In this document: one piece after another, positions 39,161 to 48,578 of the stretch
How positions within the stretch are numbered: position 1 is the first letter of the stretch
Layout: each line of letters opens with the position of its first letter
Assembly (NCBI GenBank): GCA_965115885.1
Contig: OZ220479.1
Coordinates: forward strand, 2,914,001 to 2,978,000
DNA from: BD2-11 sp965115885
Lineage (GTDB): Bacteria > Gemmatimonadota > Gemmatimonadetes > Longimicrobiales > Gaopeijiaceae
Length of the DNA: 64,000 nucleotides
Direction of reading: 5' to 3'
Position numbers and translations under genes: made by a program
The notes under the pieces: model-generated
The model's input: the letters and a program-made list of their open reading frames with translations, nothing else
Told to the model about the DNA's origin: nothing
Databases searched by the model: none

Positions 39161-39570
39161 TTATAGGATGAGGATGTCGCGCTCCATCCTCGCCCGCTCG
39201 ATCTCCCGATCCGTGCGCAGCAGATCCAGCCGCATCCGCGTCGTCAGCCCGTCGTTGCGACGCCCTTCGTCCAAATTCGCCTGCTTGACCCAGTTGCGGG
39301 TCAGGGTGACCAAATCTCCGCCAGCAGCATCCGAAAGCTGTGGACGGGAAAGCCCTCTTCGGTGCGTTTCTTGCCTGCCTCGGCACGGGCCTGAGCGGAA
39401 CGGGCGGGCAGGCGCCACAGGCGAGGCGCGCAGCGCTCCGCCGGGAACTTCGTCGTCGAAGAGCACAACGGCGCGAGCGAGCGGTGCCTGTGCCACTCGA
39501 CGTAGTAAGCGAACATGCACGGAAAGACGTGGGCCCGAACCCGACCTTCCAGGAACGATTGCCGCCACAC
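39161..39570 (-). pseudogene. IS1634-like transposase C-terminal remnant
   Basis: The minus strand encodes, in one frame, RVRAHVFPCMFAYYVEWHRH and a following RSLAPL stretch, which match the conserved HVFLCMLAYYVEWHMRR end of IS1634/IS4-type transposases. The acidic FDDEVP stretch that should follow lies in a neighbouring frame. KKRTEEGFPVHSFRMLLAEI returns in the first frame, and DLVTLTRNWVKQANLD is again in the other. At least two frame changes are needed, and the N-terminal catalytic part is missing. No inverted terminal repeats were found. The fragment directly abuts the stop of the lipoprotein gene at 39571, marking an old insertion or deletion boundary. Confidence 0.7.
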
Positions 39571-40413
39571 TCACTTCGAGATGAGCGCCACCACGGGGAT
39601 CGCGCGCGAACGCGCGCCGGCGCCGAAGTACCCGTAGATGCCCTCTTCGCCGCTGAGCCCGAAGCTCGGCCAGGGCGGCGTCAGGATTTTCTCCCGCCGC
39701 CGGTCGACGAACAGGCCGTAGTTGCGCTCGAACCCCAGCAGACGCAACTCGAAGCGAAACTCCGGGGGAACCCAGCGGGCGTACACTCTGACGCGTTGCG
39801 CTTCCGGCCGGATCTCCAGAACTTCGGGCACGACGGCCCCGACTCCGTCGTCCTCGGGCCCCTCGGCATGCCTCATCTGCACCGCGTTCGTCACGTCCAC
39901 GGTCACCGCTTCCACCTCCTCGGCGACCTCGAACCTGACATTCACCAGCGCCGGAAGCTTCGCGCCCTTCACCGAGACCCGCACCGTGTCCGAAGGCTCG
40001 AGCACGGTCGGGGCGGGCGGCACGGTCGCGGTCCCGCCGAACGCGCCCAGGGCGGTCGTGCCCGCCAACGAATAGCGCACCCCCTCTCGAACCCGCTCCG
40101 GCATCGCGACGCGCAGGCACACCGCCGGACCCGCCCACCATGCGGCGAAGACGCCGCACCGGCCCAGATCGACCGTGTCCGAATAGGCGGCCTCCCAGCC
40201 CGGGCCCGAGAGCGTCGCGGCGACCACCGGCGGCTCCTCGCCGCGCTCCCGGTGCGGGTGGCTCGCCACGAGGTAGGCCGTGCTGTACCCGGCCAGGATC
40301 ACCGCCCCGACGGTCACCACGTCGCCCTCGGGCATGAACGTGTCCTCGGGCCGGACGAACCCCTTGCAACCCACAGTCGCAGTTGCCAATGCCAGTACCG
40401 CGACCGCCCTCAA
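39571..40413 (-). CDS. Lipoprotein coupled to a TonB receptor
   Basis: This is a lipoprotein of 280 residues. It starts with TTG at 40413, overlapping the receptor's stop codon as TTGA. The short signal runs to the lipobox TVGC (Cys16). The following domain starts with GDVVTVGAVILAGYSTAYLV and is beta-rich, with text such as SLAGTTALGAFGGTATVPPA and TVLEPSDTVRVSVKGAKLPA. No family was recognised; the position after a CarboxypepD-type TonB receptor parallels the receptor/lipoprotein pair at 45-3382. It probably acts with the receptor at the outer membrane. The non-standard start is supported by the perfect signal and by the overlap. Confidence 0.72.
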   Translation of the reverse strand: MRAVAVLALATATVGCKGFVRPEDTFMPEGDVVTVGAVILAGYSTAYLVASHPHRERGEEPPVVAATLSGPGWEAAYSDTVDLGRCGVFAAWWAGPAVCLRVAMPERVREGVRYSLAGTTALGAFGGTATVPPAPTVLEPSDTVRVSVKGAKLPALVNVRFEVAEEVEAVTVDVTNAVQMRHAEGPEDDGVGAVVPEVLEIRPEAQRVRVYARWVPPEFRFELRLLGFERNYGLFVDRRREKILTPPWPSFGLSGEEGIYGYFGAGARSRAIPVVALISK

Positions 40414-42713
40414 AACCGGTACTCCACGCCGAAGAACGGCAACATCGGAAGCTGGGGCGCGTAGTACATCGTGGCCGTTCCACTGTCCCAGTCGTAGAAC
40501 ACGCCCATCACGTTGGGAAGGCTGAACAGATTGACCAACGAGACGTACGGCGTCACCGATCCTCCTCCGAACCACGACACCTCCCTGGCCATGCGCCACC
40601 CCGCATCGATGCGGAAATAGCTCGGCAATCTCGCGGAGTTGTATCCGCCGGCCAGATGAAGAACGTCGTCGGTGATGGTCAGCAGATCCGAGCCGGGCGA
40701 TCTGTAGCTCGCGAACGGCACCATCGCCCGAGGCTGCGTGGTGGGTTGGCCCGACCGCGCCGACACCCGCGCCGACCAAGTCGACGCCCCGCGCTCCACG
40801 CTCGCCGACAGTTCGGCCTCGTGGTCCCGGTGGAAGCGGGGCGTGTAGGCGACTCCGCCCACGGTGCGGGACGCCCGCGCCCACCGGTAGCTCCCGATCA
40901 CGCTCGCTCTTCCCGGCTTGGTCCAGCTCCACGACGCCTCGATCCCGCGCGCCGTGCCGCGCGCCGACTCCAGCGAACCGTCGAGAAGAATCGCGTGCTC
41001 GAACGGGTTCGGACCCAGAACCGGCAAGCGCAGGTTGGCCAGCCAGCGGGCGTACGCCTCCAGCCGCACACGCCAGCCGGCCGTCCCTCCCTCCCATCCC
41101 GCCGCGAGTTCCGTGTTGCGCGACACCGGCCCCTCCTCCGGGGGCGCCAGCAGATCGAAGGCCAGCATGCTGGCGGCGGCGAACTCGTCGTTGCGAAGCG
41201 ACGAAAGCGCCTGGTTCGACCGCGACGCCGACAGCCAGACGCGCCAGCCGGCGGAGCCCCGGTACGTCGCCTCCGCGAACGGCGCCAGCGTCGTGGCCAG
41301 CCCGACGAAGCGGTCCGCCCTCAGCCCCGCGCGCGCCCACAGCTCGGGGGCGAGCGGCACGCGCACGTTCGCGTACCCCGCGATCCGCGTCTGCACGGGA
41401 TCCATGCTCAACGAATCGACCAATTCCTCTCCGCGCCCCCTGTACTCCGCCGCGAACCGGGTGGCCTGCACTCCGCCCTCGACCGTCGCGGAACCGCGGT
41501 GGTGCGCGACGCGCACTTCCGCTTTGTACTCCCGCATCGCGGCCCCTATGTCGGTCTCGACGACCACCGCGGTGTCCCCTCTCAGCGTGTCCCAGCTCGC
41601 AAGCTCGTGGTTGCCGCGAAAACGGCTGTGTCCAACGGTCAAATCGACCAAAGTCCCGGGGCCCAGCCGGTCGCGGTAGTGCGCCACCGCCGCCCCGTTC
41701 CTCCAATCGGTCCGCGTCGCCCCGTCTCCCTTTCCGATCACCGCGCCGTCCGGCCGCAAATCCAGGCGTTCGTCGTTCAAGTACCCCGTCAGCGACAGCC
41801 TGCGAACGCTCCCCAAGTCCCGCGTGACCTTCGCGTGGACGTCCCCGAACGAGTACGGCACGCTCCGGTCGATGGCCCCGACCAGAGCCAATCCCTTCGT
41901 GAGGAGATCGATGTAGCTCCGTCGCCCGTCCACCAAATACGACGTCGACCCCCCGAGCGGACCCTCGACGGAGAACCGCATGGACGCCAGCCCCACCGAG
42001 CCTCCCGCCCTGAACCGGTCCCGCGCTCCGTCGCGGGTCGCGACGTCGAACGCGCCCGAGAGCGACCCGACCGCCTGGGCGGCCCCGCCCGAGCCCGTCA
42101 GCACGGTCACCCGCTGGACGGCCTCGGCGTTGAAGGCCGACAGGAATCCGCCCACGTGGAACGGGTTGAAGAGCCGCACTCCGTCCAGCAACACCGGCGT
42201 CCCGCCGCTCGCCGCGCCCCGGATGCGCGGAATCGCCGTCCAGTCCGACGCGGCCGACGCGGACGCCGACACCGCCGCCGCGCGCAGGACGTCCGTCTCC
42301 AGCACCACCGGCTGCACCCGCATGAAGGCGGTGTCGATCACGAACGCGCCCGGCGATGCGGACAACGGATCTCCGGACCGGCGGCGGACGTCGACGACGA
42401 CCGAATCCAATCCGAGCGGGGCGCGCCGCACCAGCACGCGCAACGGATCGGGCGGCAGGGCCGGGTATTCGAGCGTCCACGGCTCGTAGCCCAGCCCCGC
42501 CACCTCGATCCGCCCGGGTCCCGGTCCCACGCCCGCCACCACGAACGCCCCGTGCCGGTCCGAAACCGCTTCGCGCGCGCTCCCGCCGTCCGCGACCACC
42601 GCCACGCGAGCGCCCACCACGGGTTCGAGATCGACGCTGTCGCGGACGACGCCCGACACGCTCCCCTGCTGAAGCGCCAGCACCGCTATCACGGTGAGCA
42701 TGACTGCTACCAA
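40410..42713 (-). CDS. TonB-dependent receptor with CarboxypepD_reg-like domain
   Basis: This is an outer-membrane receptor of 767 residues. A signal peptide (MLTVIAVLALQQGS) leads into a carboxypeptidase-regulatory-like domain (about 18-95) with VSGVVRDSVDLEPVVGARVA. The plug (about 110-230) includes IPRIRGAASGGTPVLLDGVR and NPFHVGGFLSAFNAEAVQRV, and the barrel follows to the aromatic terminal strand FFGVEYRF. The architecture is the same as the receptor at 1061-3382, but the sequences are diverged. It lies 108 bases downstream of the first ankyrin gene on the same strand, so it may belong to that transcript. Ligand unknown. An alternative ATG at 42701 would shorten the N-terminus by four residues. 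Confidence 0.9.
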   Translation of the reverse strand: MVAVMLTVIAVLALQQGSVSGVVRDSVDLEPVVGARVAVVADGGSAREAVSDRHGAFVVAGVGPGPGRIEVAGLGYEPWTLEYPALPPDPLRVLVRRAPLGLDSVVVDVRRRSGDPLSASPGAFVIDTAFMRVQPVVLETDVLRAAAVSASASAASDWTAIPRIRGAASGGTPVLLDGVRLFNPFHVGGFLSAFNAEAVQRVTVLTGSGGAAQAVGSLSGAFDVATRDGARDRFRAGGSVGLASMRFSVEGPLGGSTSYLVDGRRSYIDLLTKGLALVGAIDRSVPYSFGDVHAKVTRDLGSVRRLSLTGYLNDERLDLRPDGAVIGKGDGATRTDWRNGAAVAHYRDRLGPGTLVDLTVGHSRFRGNHELASWDTLRGDTAVVVETDIGAAMREYKAEVRVAHHRGSATVEGGVQATRFAAEYRGRGEELVDSLSMDPVQTRIAGYANVRVPLAPELWARAGLRADRFVGLATTLAPFAEATYRGSAGWRVWLSASRSNQALSSLRNDEFAAASMLAFDLLAPPEEGPVSRNTELAAGWEGGTAGWRVRLEAYARWLANLRLPVLGPNPFEHAILLDGSLESARGTARGIEASWSWTKPGRASVIGSYRWARASRTVGGVAYTPRFHRDHEAELSASVERGASTWSARVSARSGQPTTQPRAMVPFASYRSPGSDLLTITDDVLHLAGGYNSARLPSYFRIDAGWRMAREVSWFGGGSVTPYVSLVNLFSLPNVMGVFYDWDSGTATMYYAPQLPMLPFFGVEYRF

Positions 42714-42821
42714 GGCCGCGAGTCAAAGCGACCAGGCAAGTCTCGGGATGGGAGAGAACCTTCCCAAGAATGGAATGAAGGCCTGCCCAGAACCGGCTCC
42801 GCTAACCCAAAACTTAAAAAA

Positions 42822-44609
42822 CTAGCAGGACACGCAGTTGTGGTTGTTGACCGCTCCCATGCTCTCCAGCAAAGCGATCGCGCCCGGATACGGGGTCACC
42901 CGGGAGACCGGACCGTTGGCCATGTCGACCGTGGTCTGTCCCTTGCGGCTCACCACCATCACGTCGGCGCCATGGTCCACCAGCCACTGGATCATCTCGG
43001 TGTCGCCGCGCGCGGCCGCATGATGCAGGGGGGTGTATCCGTTGGCGTCGCGCTGGTTGACGTCGGCCCCCAGTTCCAGCAAGTACTCGACCGTCGGAAT
43101 CCAGTTGCCCGGGATGTGAGTGTGCGCGTTTCCGGCGAAGCCTTCGCCGTAGCCGACGCCCGAAGCGGCGTGGATCGGATACACCGCAGGACCGCCCACG
43201 GGAACCGGGGGCAGCCCCGAAGGATCGACCTGATCCTCGTCCTCCGTGTCGCCGGTGCGCGGGTTGCGGCCCCGGCGACGCTCGGGCTGCTTGACGGTGG
43301 CCACGTTCCAGTCCGCCCCCCATGAGCGCAACAGCTTCATGCCGTCGAGATCGAGGGCGCGCGCGGCCCGCCAGAAGGGCGTCACGCCAGCTTGGTTCTC
43401 CAGTCCGCAATTTCCGTTGCCGCACCCGCTGTAGGTGAAGTACCAGAAGTTCTTGGTCACCTGGAAGTTCGCTTCCGCCCCGGCTTCGAGGAGCGCCATC
43501 GCCAAGTCCAGATAGACCGTCTCCTGCTGCTCGTGGGCGCGCGGTTGCGGATAACGGGACCGCGGCGACCACTGGACGTTGAAGGTCGCGTACAGCGGAG
43601 CCACACCGTCGACCGTGGCCAAGTTGGGATCGGCGCCGCGTTCCAACAATTTCATCGCCAAGTCGAAGCGGCCGTTGATGACCGCCATGGTGAGCGGGCT
43701 GGTGTTGTCGGCCTCGGTGACGAAGTTGACGTCGGCGCCGCCGTCGATCAGCGCCATGGCCGCATCGACGGCGCCTTCACGCGCCGCATGGTGCAACGCG
43801 GTCAAGCTTCCCCACTTCTGATCCGGAGTTCGGCGGAAGGGGTTCTCCTCCTCTTCCTCGTCTTCGTCTTTCTCGGGCACCACGCCCGCCCGTTGCACCG
43901 CGCGGGCGATCTCCAAGGCCGCCTGAATCTGCGCGGGCGTGGGAAGCTCGTTGCCTTCGCCCTTGAAAGCGTCGAGCACCTCCTGCATGCGTTCCCTCGC
44001 GTAGTTGTCCACTTCGGTGCGGGTCGCGGCTTCCATGAGCTTGGTCGCGACGTTCGGATCCGCCCCTCTCTCCAAGAGGAGCCCGACGACATCCGCACGA
44101 TCGGAAGCCGCGGCGAACATCAAGGGCGTCTGCCGGGCGTCGCCCGCGCGAGCGTCGACCTCCACACCGGCGTCCAGCAGATGCCTGGCTCCCTCGGCGC
44201 TTCCCGCCCCGGAAATCAAGTGCAACGGCGTGGAGCCGGTGGCCGCGACTGCGCGCGCGTCCGCGCCGGCGTCCAGCAGGACGCGGACGACCCCTGCGGC
44301 TCCCCTTCGGCCCGCCACGTGCAGAGGCGTGTAGGCGCCCAAGCGGGTGGTCACCTCGAGGATCGCTCCCGCGTTCACGAGAATTTCCGCGATCTCGGGG
44401 TTGCCGGTCTCGGCCGCCCAGTGCAGGGCGGTCATGCCGTCCCCGCGCGCGGCGTTCACATCCGCCCCGCCCGCCAGCAGGGCGCGCACCCCCGCGACGT
44501 CCCCTTGCATGGCGGCGTCCGCCAAAGGCGAGTCGAGCGCGTCGGTAGACGCGAGCAACGTGCTGACGACGAGCGCCGCCAGCACGTTCACGTGCACTTT
44601 CTTCTTCAT
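42822..44609 (-). CDS. Exported ankyrin-repeat protein, module copy 1
   Basis: This is a predicted periplasmic repeat protein of 595 residues. The signal peptide covers about residues 1-24. Ankyrin repeats follow, recognisable from DGMTALHWAAETGNPEIAEI, YTPLHVAGRRGAAGVVRVLL, SLTALHHAAREGAVDAAMAL and YTPLHHAAARGDTEMIQWLV. An acidic segment (about 247-260) separates the N- and C-terminal repeat blocks. A Cys-rich insert, SGCGNGNCGLENQ, is not found in copy 2. The C-terminus ends NNHNCVSC, almost the same as copy 2. It starts 16 bases after the DUF1552 gene ends, so it is the third gene of the module. Probably a scaffold or binding protein for the neighbouring exported proteins (inference). Confidence 0.88.
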   Translation of the reverse strand: MKKKVHVNVLAALVVSTLLASTDALDSPLADAAMQGDVAGVRALLAGGADVNAARGDGMTALHWAAETGNPEIAEILVNAGAILEVTTRLGAYTPLHVAGRRGAAGVVRVLLDAGADARAVAATGSTPLHLISGAGSAEGARHLLDAGVEVDARAGDARQTPLMFAAASDRADVVGLLLERGADPNVATKLMEAATRTEVDNYARERMQEVLDAFKGEGNELPTPAQIQAALEIARAVQRAGVVPEKDEDEEEEENPFRRTPDQKWGSLTALHHAAREGAVDAAMALIDGGADVNFVTEADNTSPLTMAVINGRFDLAMKLLERGADPNLATVDGVAPLYATFNVQWSPRSRYPQPRAHEQQETVYLDLAMALLEAGAEANFQVTKNFWYFTYSGCGNGNCGLENQAGVTPFWRAARALDLDGMKLLRSWGADWNVATVKQPERRRGRNPRTGDTEDEDQVDPSGLPPVPVGGPAVYPIHAASGVGYGEGFAGNAHTHIPGNWIPTVEYLLELGADVNQRDANGYTPLHHAAARGDTEMIQWLVDHGADVMVVSRKGQTTVDMANGPVSRVTPYPGAIALLESMGAVNNHNCVSC

Positions 44610-44625
44610 GGCCGACCGTCCCCGG

Positions 44626-46056
44626 TTAGCGTGACTGACTTGCTTCCTCGACCGCGGCCAGCACCGAACTCGGCACGTTGAACTCTCCCGTGCTGTCGCC
44701 GAAGCTGGTCATCTCGTCGAAGCCCAGCTTGTGCATCACGTTCAAGAAGACGTTGGCCATCGGAGTCCCGTCCGGCGCCTTCAGGTGCAGGTTGCCTGCG
44801 AGCTGGCCGTTCGCGCCGCCCAGCAACAGAAGCGGGCACCGGCGGTGGTTGTGGACGTTCGGATCCCCCATCGGAGATCCGTAGATGATCATGGTCTGGT
44901 CGAGCAGGCTCGATTCGCCGTCCTGGCTGTCGCGCAGCTTCTCCAGGAGATACGGAAGCAAACCCACGTAGAACCGGTTGATGGTGTTGAAGTCGAGGAT
45001 CGTCTCCTCTTTGTTGCCGTGGTGCGAGGTCGGGTGGAACGGCTTGTCGGTGCCGCTCTCCGGATAGATCCGGTTGGATGCGTCGCGCCCGGTCTTGAAG
45101 GAGAAGACGCGCGTCATGTCGGACTGAAGCGCCAGCACCTGAAGGTCGAACATCATCTGCATGTGTTCGGTGAAGGAATCCGGCACGCCGGCGGGCGCCT
45201 CGGGCAACTCGCGTTGCTCTCCGCTCGAATTCTGGGTCTCGACCATCTGAATCCGGCGCTCGATCTCGCGCACGTTGTCCAGGTACTGGTCCATGCGCCG
45301 ACGGTCGGTCGCGCCCAGCTCGCGCTTCAGATGCGCGACTTCGCCGGCGATCCAGTCGAGGATGCTGGCGTTCTCGCGCCGGCGCGCCCGGCGCTCCTCG
45401 GGAGTGCCGCCGGCACCGAAGAGAAGGTCGAAGGCGGTGCGCGGATCGCGGATCATCGGCAACGGTTCGCTGGGGGAGGCCCAGCTGATCGAGTCGGTGT
45501 AGGCGCAGGAGTAGTTGTACGTGCACCCGCCGGCCTGGTCGAGATCCTCGATGCAGAGTTGCATGGAGGGGAGCGGCGTCTCCTGCCCGTAACGCTCGGC
45601 GAACATCTGGTCGAGCGAGGTGCCGACGTAGAGGTCGGAACTCTGGGTCTGCTTCGGGTGCGCTTGGGTCAGGAAGGTGGCGCTGGAGCGGAAGTGGTCG
45701 CCACCGATCTCGGGGCCCGTGAAGGCCTCGGCCATGCGCACGTCGGTGTTGCTGACGATCGTGAGATGCTTGCGCCAGTCCTCGAGCGGCGTGAGCGCGC
45801 TCTGAGCCGCGAATTCGAAGTTCCGTCCGGTCTTCTCGGGCGACCACAGGAACTGCTTGGCGCCCCAGTCCACGCTGCCGGCGGCCCCGTGCACCACCTC
45901 GATCGCGAGAAGGCGCGTCTTCCCTTCCGCCAGCTTGCGCACCGCCCACGGATTCGCCGCGGGGAGCATGGAGTCGAGCAACGGAAGCGCCACCGTCGCG
46001 CCCATTCCGCGCAGGAAGGTGCGGCGGGGGATGTGCTTGCCGGTGATGAATTGCAT
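44626..46056 (-). CDS. DUF1552 protein, Tat-exported, module copy 1
   Basis: This 476-residue protein belongs to the uncharacterised DUF1552 family, common in Planctomycetes and related soil or marine bacteria. The N-terminus has the twin-arginine signal IPRRTFLRGMGATVALPLLD, so it is exported folded, perhaps with a cofactor. Family-typical stretches include HFRSSATFLTQAHPKQT, DLYVGTSLDQMFAERYGQ, TRVFSFKTGRDASNRIYPES, PFHPTSHHG and MIIYGSPMGDPNVHNHRRCP. These are histidine-rich and alkaline-phosphatase/sulfatase-like in flavour, but no catalytic role is known. It is always seen near DUF1592 genes, and here it lies between the cytochrome and ankyrin genes. Confidence 0.93.
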   Translation of the reverse strand: MQFITGKHIPRRTFLRGMGATVALPLLDSMLPAANPWAVRKLAEGKTRLLAIEVVHGAAGSVDWGAKQFLWSPEKTGRNFEFAAQSALTPLEDWRKHLTIVSNTDVRMAEAFTGPEIGGDHFRSSATFLTQAHPKQTQSSDLYVGTSLDQMFAERYGQETPLPSMQLCIEDLDQAGGCTYNYSCAYTDSISWASPSEPLPMIRDPRTAFDLLFGAGGTPEERRARRRENASILDWIAGEVAHLKRELGATDRRRMDQYLDNVREIERRIQMVETQNSSGEQRELPEAPAGVPDSFTEHMQMMFDLQVLALQSDMTRVFSFKTGRDASNRIYPESGTDKPFHPTSHHGNKEETILDFNTINRFYVGLLPYLLEKLRDSQDGESSLLDQTMIIYGSPMGDPNVHNHRRCPLLLLGGANGQLAGNLHLKAPDGTPMANVFLNVMHKLGFDEMTSFGDSTGEFNVPSSVLAAVEEASQSR

Positions 46057-46136
46057 GTCAGCTCTCCTGGATCAGGCGTGAAACCGGGCTTCCATCATGC
46101 GCCGCTCCGCAGGGGAAGCGCAAGCGCGGTTGCGTT

Positions 46137-48578
46137 CTACCTTCGGGTCTCCGTCTCTTCCTCTTGGACCGCCACGTCCGCCATTCGCATCCGGAACGGG
46201 TCGCTCCGAACGACGCCGACGATGAAGGACGAGATGCGGTAGTCGTTTTCCTCGCCATGGCGCACGATCGCCCGCACGGTGGGCTGGTCATGGTACTCCA
46301 CGCGCCGACCCAGGGCGTACGCCAGCAGGTTGGTGGTGAAGGTCCGCACCAGCGGGATCGGGCGCTTCATGAGCGCGGTGCGCAGGTCCTCGGGCGTGGA
46401 CAGCGGGGTGCCGTCGTAGAGGTTGCCGCGGGTGTCGAGCGACATGTTGTTCTCGCGGATGCGCCACTTGCCGGTCACGTCGAAGTTGTCGAGCGCGAGC
46501 CCCATCGGATCCATGAACTGGTGACAAGCCTGGCAGGTGGGGTTCGCTCGGTGTATCTCCATGCGCTGGCGCGTCGTGAGGAAGCTGCCGTCCGAAGCGT
46601 CGTCGGTCTCCTCGAGCGCGGGGATGTCGGGCGGCGGCGGCGGCGGCGGCGTGCCCAGCAACACCTCCATCACCCACTTGCCGCGCAACACGGGCGAGGT
46701 GCGCGTTCCCATGGACGTCAGCACGAGGATCGATCCCTGCCCTAGGACGCCGCCCCGGCGGCTGTCCGGGTACTCCACGCGCCGGAATTCGTCGCCCAGC
46801 ACGCCCGGAATGCCGTAGTGCTTGGCCAGCCGTTCGTTGAGATACGTGTAGTCGGCGGTGAACAGGTCCAAGATGCTGCGGTCGTCGCGCACGAGACTGT
46901 TGAAGAACATCTCGGTCTCGGTGCGCATCGCATCCGCCAGCTGCTGACTGTAGTTCGGGAACCAGTAAGAGTCCGGGTGCACCTTGTCGAGGTCCTGCAG
47001 GCGGAACCACTGGGCGGCGAAGCGAGGTCCGAGCGCCTCGGCCTTGGGATCGGCCAGCATGCGGCGCGTCTGCCGTTGCAGTTCCTTGTCGTCGGAGAGC
47101 TTTCCGCGCTCGGCCAGATCGATCAGTTCCCGGTCCGGCTGGGTGCCCCAGAGGAACGCGGCCATGCGGGTCGCGAGGGCCAAGTCGCCGATCTCGTAGC
47201 GTTCGCCCGGATCGATGTCGACCGGTTGTCTCTCGACGCGAAAGATGAAGTGGGGGCTCGCCAGGATGGCTTGGAGCGCCCGCCGCACACCGGTCTCGAA
47301 ACCGGAATCGGCGGCGCCGTCGTCGTAGAACGCCATCAGCCCGGCCCTGTCGCGCTCGTCCAGCGGGCGACGGTAGGCCGCGCTGCCCAGCCGGTCGACG
47401 ATCCGCTCCGCGCAGGACCGCTCCTCCTCCGGCGCGGTGGGCCGGCAGGAGAAGATGCGGCGGCGCGCTTCGGTCTCGGAGACGCTGGTGACGTTGTAGG
47501 GACCGCTGATGACGAGACTCTTCAGGTGCGGCAACGTGGTCTGCCCCGGACTTCCCCCGGCTCCGCCGGCCAGAGACCACTCGGGCGGCTTGATGAGGTC
47601 GTCGTAGGGGCCGTCGATACGGCGCACGAACGCTGCGGACACGCTGCGCTGTCCGGCGCGGATGAACGTCGGATTGGTCTTGATCGGCGAGCCGCCGCGG
47701 AAGTCGGCGCCGCCGCGCGGAAAGGGACCGGCCGCCAAGAGGGCGACGGGCTCGCCGTCGATGGAGATGTCCACATCCTCGAAGCGCGCGTTCCCTCCCC
47801 CCTCGACCACCGGCGTCAGGATGTACTCGCCGTCGGCGGGAAAGTCGTGGGTTACCACGATTCCGCCGCGCGTGCCGTAGGGCGCTCCTTCCACGTACTC
47901 CCAAGCGTGTTGCGAACCGTAGGGAGAGGTGGTGTAGGTGGCGTCGGTGGGATCGACGTTCGAGCTTCCCACGGCGAGGCGGCTGACTTCGCTGGCCGCG
48001 TTCAGGTAGGCGTCGAGGTGGGTCGGGGTGAGCGCCTGGACGTCGGCGATGTTGTCGAAGTTCTCGCTCATCTGATCGAGCGGAAGCCAGACGCCGGCGT
48101 CGACCGCGATGCCCAGCAACTCGCGGATGGCCGCGGAATACTCGGCCCGATTCAGCCTTTGGAAGGTGCGAACCCCAGGGTCGGGATTGCGGCGATAGAC
48201 GTCGTCGACGTTCTTCTCCAAGGTCTCGACCAACGCCAGCAGGGTGTCTCCTCCCGGACGCGGCATGCCCGGCGGCGGCATCATGCCGGCGCGCAGCTTG
48301 CGGATCATGCGCTCCGCGATCTCCGGGTTGTCCGCCGCGCCCTCGACGTCGAAAGCCTCGAACGAGACGTTGCCGGTCAGCAACTGGTCGTTGTGGCAGA
48401 TCTGGCAGTAGGTGCGCACGACGGCGGTCAGCTCCTCCGTGGCCACCGAGGGAGCGCGGGGCGAGGGCGGCGGAGCGGGATGTTCGGCGAGAGGATCGGA
48501 GTCGAAACTCACGCCGACTCCGGCCCCCGTTGCCAGGAAGCCGCCGACCAGTAGGGCGCCAGGGGTGAGAATCTTCAT
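46137..48578 (-). CDS. DUF1592-family c-type cytochrome (PSD-like), module copy 1
   Basis: This large exported protein of 813 residues has the planctomycete-cytochrome architecture (DUF1587, DUF1595, DUF1592, DUF1588, DUF1585). After the signal (about 1-22) comes one haem site, YCQICHND, with Cys58, Cys61 and His62. The middle includes a carbohydrate-binding-like stretch, HDFPADGEYILTPVVEGGGN. RDDRSILDLFTADYTYLNER marks DUF1592/1588. A second CxxCH, TCQACHQFMDPMG, lies near residue 683. The C-terminal LVRTFTTNLLAYALGRRVEY is DUF1585. A seven-Pro run sits near residue 643. It is thought to be periplasmic or surface-bound; the reaction is unknown. It heads the three-gene module, 80 bases before the DUF1552 gene. 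Confidence 0.93.
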   Translation of the reverse strand: MKILTPGALLVGGFLATGAGVGVSFDSDPLAEHPAPPPSPRAPSVATEELTAVVRTYCQICHNDQLLTGNVSFEAFDVEGAADNPEIAERMIRKLRAGMMPPPGMPRPGGDTLLALVETLEKNVDDVYRRNPDPGVRTFQRLNRAEYSAAIRELLGIAVDAGVWLPLDQMSENFDNIADVQALTPTHLDAYLNAASEVSRLAVGSSNVDPTDATYTTSPYGSQHAWEYVEGAPYGTRGGIVVTHDFPADGEYILTPVVEGGGNARFEDVDISIDGEPVALLAAGPFPRGGADFRGGSPIKTNPTFIRAGQRSVSAAFVRRIDGPYDDLIKPPEWSLAGGAGGSPGQTTLPHLKSLVISGPYNVTSVSETEARRRIFSCRPTAPEEERSCAERIVDRLGSAAYRRPLDERDRAGLMAFYDDGAADSGFETGVRRALQAILASPHFIFRVERQPVDIDPGERYEIGDLALATRMAAFLWGTQPDRELIDLAERGKLSDDKELQRQTRRMLADPKAEALGPRFAAQWFRLQDLDKVHPDSYWFPNYSQQLADAMRTETEMFFNSLVRDDRSILDLFTADYTYLNERLAKHYGIPGVLGDEFRRVEYPDSRRGGVLGQGSILVLTSMGTRTSPVLRGKWVMEVLLGTPPPPPPPDIPALEETDDASDGSFLTTRQRMEIHRANPTCQACHQFMDPMGLALDNFDVTGKWRIRENNMSLDTRGNLYDGTPLSTPEDLRTALMKRPIPLVRTFTTNLLAYALGRRVEYHDQPTVRAIVRHGEENDYRISSFIVGVVRSDPFRMRMADVAVQEEETETRR

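Noticed and set aside
40383..43325. A 980-codon plus-strand open frame opposite the second TonB receptor
   Set aside because: Shadow frame rich in His, Arg and Val with no recognisable family.
46625..46655. GGC repeat tract that could be a microsatellite
   Set aside because: It encodes the conserved poly-proline run of the DUF1592 protein and is also present in the second copy near 59960, so it is a protein feature.
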